Shown in pieces: positions 5,274-7,724 of a stretch of 7,724 nt of DNA. The stretch comes from Planctomycetaceae bacterium (GTDB lineage Bacteria; Planctomycetota; Planctomycetia; Pirellulales; Thermoguttaceae): assembly GCA_031256755.1 (NCBI GenBank), contig JAIRPZ010000138.1, positions 1 through 7,724 on the forward strand. Reading direction: 5' to 3'. A program made the translations under genes and the position numbers. Below the pieces are notes generated by a model. The model was not told the origin of the DNA and made no database searches. It worked only from the letters and a program-made list of their open reading frames with translations. The first letter of the stretch is position 1, and each line of letters opens with the position of its first letter.

Positions 5274-6317
5274 TTACGGTTTGGCTGATTTTTCGGTTCC
5301 CGGAAGAATACGGAAGAAAATTCGCCCGTCTTTCATCAGAATATCTTGTCCATAAGCCGACCGCAGCGGGATTTTTATTGCCGGATCCGTGATGAGAATT
5401 TGATCGCCGGCACTTCGGGTATCTAACGACAACGGAATGTCTGGATAACTCCATTCAAACGGAAATGGCCGATCCTGTCCCCGAATCACCGCCGCCGGCA
5501 AACCTCCGTTATTGACCGGTTGAACAGAGGGCTGCGCCGCAGAGAGAATGATGTCATGGGAAGGGTACGGCGACTGTTCGGAAAGAAAATCGGTTGCCGC
5601 CTGCGGCGGCAGTTTCTGCCAGCCGGAAGTTGCCAAATTAAATATATTGGACTCTCCGGCGGGTTCCGAAGGATTCGGCTTGACATGAATCTGCTCAAAA
5701 TGATCAACCCGCTGATTGATCGCATTCATGTGGGTTTGCGTAATGTAATTCGTCGTTTCTCTTCCTGCCCGGCGGATCATCGGAAATGCCAGAAACGCAA
5801 GAATAATTCCGACCGAAACCGAGGCAATCAGCCCTATCCATGGCACAGACCGCCGCGGTTTGCGGATTTCACCCGCCGCAAGTTTTTCGGTGCCGGTTCC
5901 CGGACAGGAAGTTTTTCCGGCCGCCGGTTCCGGCACCGGTTTGAATATCGGATCAAGTGCCGGAATCAAAGCGGATTCCAACGCAAATTCTTGTGAGGGT
6001 TTCAATGCGGAATTCAAAGCAGTATTGCCCATATTTTTTGACGGGTGATTTTTTGACAAGTGTTCGGGAGCGGTCGTTCCGCCGGCGGTAGAATTGGCAG
6101 CCGCCCAGATTTTTGCACACGTTTTTTCAGCAAGGAACGGCGGCGGAAGAATCGGATCATTGAGGTAATCAAGCGGTGCGATTTGCTGCTGCAATGCCGC
6201 CAATTCGGATCGCAGCCGGGGTTGCCGGAGCAGGTCACGCTCAATTCCGGCGGACTCCTGACGATCCAAAGCATTCATTAAATAACCAAGCAAAAGTTCC
6301 TGTTCTCGTTCCTGCAT
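5274..6317 (-). CDS. Membrane-anchored anti-sigma factor for the adjacent ECF sigma
   Basis: A 347-residue single-pass protein expected to hold the sigma factor at the inner membrane until a signal arrives. The N-terminal cytoplasmic domain (1-50: EQELLLGYLMNALDRQESA, then RQPRLRSEL) has the helical outline of anti-sigma domains but lacks the zinc-binding His/Cys residues; the protein has only two cysteines (67 and 138). Residues 75-158 are a Pro/Ala-rich linker with a pentapeptide duplication. One membrane helix lies at about 159-181, after RKPRR, so the C-terminus is periplasmic. The C-terminal segment GQDILMKDGRIFF (D330, G331) resembles the closing motif of planctomycete DUF1559/prepilin-like domains, a tentative match. 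ATG 6317, with GGA seven bases upstream, is preferred to the TTG at 6359, which would overlie an intercistronic hairpin. The call relies partly on the neighbouring sigma gene. Confidence 0.78.
   Translation of the reverse strand: MQEREQELLLGYLMNALDRQESAGIERDLLRQPRLRSELAALQQQIAPLDYLNDPILPPPFLAEKTCAKIWAAANSTAGGTTAPEHLSKNHPSKNMGNTALNSALKPSQEFALESALIPALDPIFKPVPEPAAGKTSCPGTGTEKLAAGEIRKPRRSVPWIGLIASVSVGIILAFLAFPMIRRAGRETTNYITQTHMNAINQRVDHFEQIHVKPNPSEPAGESNIFNLATSGWQKLPPQAATDFLSEQSPYPSHDIILSAAQPSVQPVNNGGLPAAVIRGQDRPFPFEWSYPDIPLSLDTRSAGDQILITDPAIKIPLRSAYGQDILMKDGRIFFRILPGTEKSAKP
6033..6062 (-). repeat. 15-bp tandem duplication in the anti-sigma linker
   Basis: ATTTTTTGACGGGTG (6033-6047) and ATTTTTTGACAAGTG (6048-6062) differ at two bases. 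On the - strand they encode the adjacent pentapeptides HLSKN and HPSKN in the linker before the membrane helix. Confidence 0.7.
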
Positions 6318-6338
6318 GTTTGTATCCGTTGTTCGTGA

Positions 6339-6356
6339 ACCGCCGCTAACGGCGGT
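6339..6356 (-). other. Intercistronic hairpin between sigma and anti-sigma genes
   Basis: ACCGCCG (6339-6345) and CGGCGGT (6350-6356) form a perfect 7-bp GC-rich stem with a four-base loop. It lies after the sigma stop and just before the anti-sigma ribosome-binding site, and no T-run follows it. It could stabilise the upstream message, or reduce or couple translation of the second gene. Confidence 0.45.
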
Positions 6357-6370
6357 CAACTCACCATTTT

Positions 6371-7003
6371 CTATCCGGCATTTTTTAACAGCCGGTTCAG
6401 TTTTTCAATGGCAGATTTCACGCGTCCCGAAAGGGTTGCGAAATGGACTCCGGCACTTTCAGCGGCTTCCCGATAGGTTAAACCCTGAAAATAGACCATA
6501 TAAACCGCCTGCCGGAGATGATCCGGCAACTGGGCAACCGCGTCCCGGACTTTGAAAACGAGTTCCCTTTCGCTGGCTTCTTCGTCCGGTATCGGTTCTT
6601 TTCCGCAAATCGTTTCGGCAATGGTCAATTTCTCCGTGTTTTCGTTTTCGTCGTCAATGCTCACCGCACTCATCGCCGGATTGTTTTTTGCACGGCGGCA
6701 GTGATCAATGGCAAGATTGGTTGCTATCCGGTACAGCCATGGACGAAATTCCCTTGTTTCGTCAAATCGGCTGCACTGCTGCCACACTTGCATAAATGTT
6801 TTTTGGAACGTGTCTTCTGCGGCAGCGGCATTCCGAAGGTAGTGGTACAAATAGGCAAACAACTCCCGCTCGTACCGATGAACGAGTTCTTCAAAGGCAT
6901 CCCGCTGTCCTGTGCAGCGGTATTCGACGAGCAGGTCTTCATCTGTCCAGTCAGACCAATCACAAGTTGTAACACTTAACGTTTCAGTTGCGGTTCGGAG
7001 CAT
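6371..7003 (-). CDS. ECF-family RNA polymerase sigma factor
   Basis: A 210-residue sigma-70 family protein with only regions 2 and 4, the ECF plan. Region 2 spans about 36-105: FEELVHRYERELFAYLYHYL (37-56), AEDTFQKTFMQVW (62-74, core binding and -10 recognition) and FRPWLYRIATNLAIDHCRR (86-104). A 45-residue acidic linker follows. Region 4 (about 150-207) has LPDHLRQAVYMVYFQGLTY (159-177) and a helix-turn-helix EAAESAGVHFATLSGRVKSA for -35 binding. An extra-long acidic linker and this RPWLY pattern are ones I associate with planctomycete ECF groups. The ATG at 7003 is preceded by GGTGG four bases away and a purine-rich AGAGGA further up; an upstream TTG at 7033 falls inside the -10 box and is rejected. 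It is first in a likely operon with the anti-sigma and methyltransferase genes. Confidence 0.93.
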   Translation of the reverse strand: MLRTATETLSVTTCDWSDWTDEDLLVEYRCTGQRDAFEELVHRYERELFAYLYHYLRNAAAAEDTFQKTFMQVWQQCSRFDETREFRPWLYRIATNLAIDHCRRAKNNPAMSAVSIDDENENTEKLTIAETICGKEPIPDEEASERELVFKVRDAVAQLPDHLRQAVYMVYFQGLTYREAAESAGVHFATLSGRVKSAIEKLNRLLKNAG

Positions 7004-7032
7004 AATCCACCATTCCTCTCTGCGTTCGCACA

Positions 7033-7065
7033 ATTATAGTCAATCTTTACGTTTATTCAAGTTCC
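7033..7065 (-). promoter_or_regulatory. Promoter of the sigma/anti-sigma/methyltransferase operon
   Basis: On the - strand a perfect TATAAT (7038-7033) lies 16 bases after TTGAAT (7060-7055, four of six). GGAACTT (7065-7059), which resembles the -35 element used by many ECF sigma factors, overlaps this -35 box. The predicted start near 7026 gives a short leader of about 22 bases. The double arrangement would allow housekeeping transcription plus ECF autoregulation; the second part is inference. Confidence 0.5.
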
Positions 7066-7491
7066 GGTTTATCCTGTTTTTTGCAGGCGGTATCCATTCT
7101 GAATAAAGGATAAAGCAGTTTCCGTGCCAAATTTCCGACAGCGGGCGGCGAATGGGCAGAAAGCATCGCGTAGGATTAGCGCATGATTGCTGTATTTCCT
7201 GTGAATTTCTACGCAGAAAAAATCTTTTGTATTGAAATTTTTTGATCAATTTCGATTTTCCTTCCCGATTTTTTCCTCTGTATTTATGAAAAGATTACAA
7301 TTTTTTCCTTCCGGTTTTTTGAAAAAATTATAATGCCCTGCCGAATCTTGTTTTCTCCCGCTTTGTAAACGGCAGTAGCGTATAGTATTGTTTCCGTTCG
7401 GCGTTGTTTTTCATTGCCCACAATATCGGTTTCGGTATTGCAACTGCTGATAAATAGACAACAACGGAGGGAAAATCTCTGAAGTCCAGAT

Positions 7492-7500
7492 TGATATAAT
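7492..7500 (+). promoter_or_regulatory. Extended -10 promoter motif
   Basis: TGATATAAT at 7492-7500 is a TGn extension plus a perfect TATAAT. No good -35 box is seen 16-18 bases upstream, which extended -10 promoters can do without. Transcription would start near 7507 and run toward the right edge. Confidence 0.35.
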
Positions 7501-7544
7501 CACTGTTTTTTGTCAATGCAATTTATCATCGGAATCAAGTATTG

Positions 7545-7685
7545 ATGACCGGTTTTGAAGTGGATTTTTGGCGAACACATAGACAACCGCCGGATCGAAC
7601 CGGCCATATCGTACCGCTTGTTGTACCGGACGGGAGCAAGTACAGTTTATTCCGCACAGCGGAAACCGGTGTCTTGAAACGATAA
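7545..7685 (+). CDS. Possible 46-residue small protein
   Basis: ATG 7545 opens a frame to TAA 7683-7685. The peptide begins MTGFEVDFWRTHRQPPDRTG, continues with a hydrophobic HIVPLVVPDG segment and ends TAETGVLKR. Composition looks protein-like rather than random, and an extended -10 motif lies about 45 bases upstream. The nearest Shine-Dalgarno candidate (GGAA) is about 12 bases from the ATG, which is far. I recognise no family. It may instead be the remnant of a larger gene, or the stretch may act as structured RNA. Confidence 0.22.
   Translation: MTGFEVDFWRTHRQPPDRTGHIVPLVVPDGSKYSLFRTAETGVLKR
7548..7670 (+). other. Stretch with nested inverted repeats, candidate structured RNA
   Basis: ACCGGTTT (7548-7555) pairs with AAACCGGT (7663-7670), enclosing GCCGG/CCGGC (7589-7604, six-base loop) and TCCGC/GCGGA (7651-7663, three-base loop). 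A further GCGGC/GCCGC hairpin follows at 7691-7705. The last base of the small TCCGC hairpin is shared with the closing stem. It matches no RNA family I can recognise (not tRNA, tmRNA, SRP or RNase P). The stretch coincides with the possible 46-codon frame; both cannot be taken as established. Confidence 0.22.
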
Positions 7686-7724
7686 CGGCTGCGGCAGCGA
7701 GCCGCGGGCGGTCACCCGATAACC

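Larger units (their letters stand above)
7066..7724. other. Long gap upstream of the sigma operon with no convincing gene
   Basis: About 660 bases to the right edge. The part around 7230-7340 is AT-rich, with homopolymer runs and two copies of ATTTTTTCCT near 7269 and 7300. Short inverted repeats occur: GAAATT/AATTTC (7234-7253, around a TTGATCAA palindrome) and CAATATCG/CGGTATTG (7421-7440, one G-T pair). Frames of 60-70 codons on the - strand begin with TTG and do not look protein-like. From 7492 there is an extended -10 motif and a stretch with more structure, described separately. Confidence 0.5.

Noticed and set aside
7152..7235. 27-codon + strand frame MGRKHRVGLAHDCCISCEFL...
   Set aside because: Cys/Arg-rich and eye-catching, but very short, without a start signal, and not matched to any family I know.
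7040..7249. 69-codon - strand frame upstream of the sigma gene
   Set aside because: It starts with TTG, has no family resemblance and covers the sigma operon promoter.
7328..7516. 62-codon - strand frame in the right-hand gap
   Set aside because: It starts with TTG, lacks a ribosome-binding site and has no recognisable pattern; the TTGACA at its start has no matching -10 box.
7589..7604. tRNA T-arm-like sequence (GGTTCGATCC on the - strand)
   Set aside because: The paired form has a six-base loop, not seven, and no acceptor, anticodon or D arm can be drawn around it.
1..7724. CRISPR array, insertion sequence or prophage genes
   Set aside because: No regularly spaced repeats, transposase motifs or phage-type proteins were seen on either strand.

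Overview
This 7.7 kb window looks like chromosomal DNA of a planctomycete, probably of the Pirellulales type. That is inferred from gene families: a protein joining a Rho-N-like domain to DUF4912, an ECF sigma factor and zinc-less membrane anti-sigma factor of the kind I associate with Planctomycetes, and a stand-alone DNA methyltransferase. Base composition is near balanced in the genes and visibly AT-rich at both edges. Shine-Dalgarno signals are variable, and several reading frames open with an upstream TTG although an internal ATG is the better start.

Layout. The left edge (1-252) holds the C-terminal end of an unrecognised + strand gene that appears split by a one-base frameshift. A hairpin flanked by T-runs on both strands (311-357) separates it from a convergent gene (371-1336, -) for an exported alpha/beta-hydrolase that strongly resembles the siderophore esterase IroE. 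Divergent from it is dnaJ (1556-2716, +), complete and canonical; each gene has a recognisable sigma-70-type promoter in the shared 219-bp gap. dnaJ converges on a DUF4912 gene (2820-4040, -), which has a good promoter of its own (TTGACT, 17-bp spacer, TAGAAT) and a cluster of inverted repeats just upstream.

The right half is a probable three-gene operon on the - strand: ECF sigma factor (6371-7003), membrane-anchored anti-sigma factor (5274-6317) and N6-adenine-type DNA methyltransferase (4404-5222). Gaps are only 51-53 bases, and a perfect TATAAT box lies upstream of the sigma gene. Here an orphan methyltransferase seems to share a transcript with a sigma/anti-sigma signalling pair, which is the most interesting feature of the window. 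The last ~650 bases (7066-7724) contain no convincing gene, but include an extended -10 motif followed by a stretch that could be either a 46-residue ORF or a folded RNA.

The genes fall into separate units: envelope/iron-related hydrolysis (esterase), protein folding (DnaJ), an unknown DUF4912 function, and envelope-signal-responsive transcription possibly linked to DNA methylation. Identifications rest on reading motifs by eye and remembered family features; no search was run.
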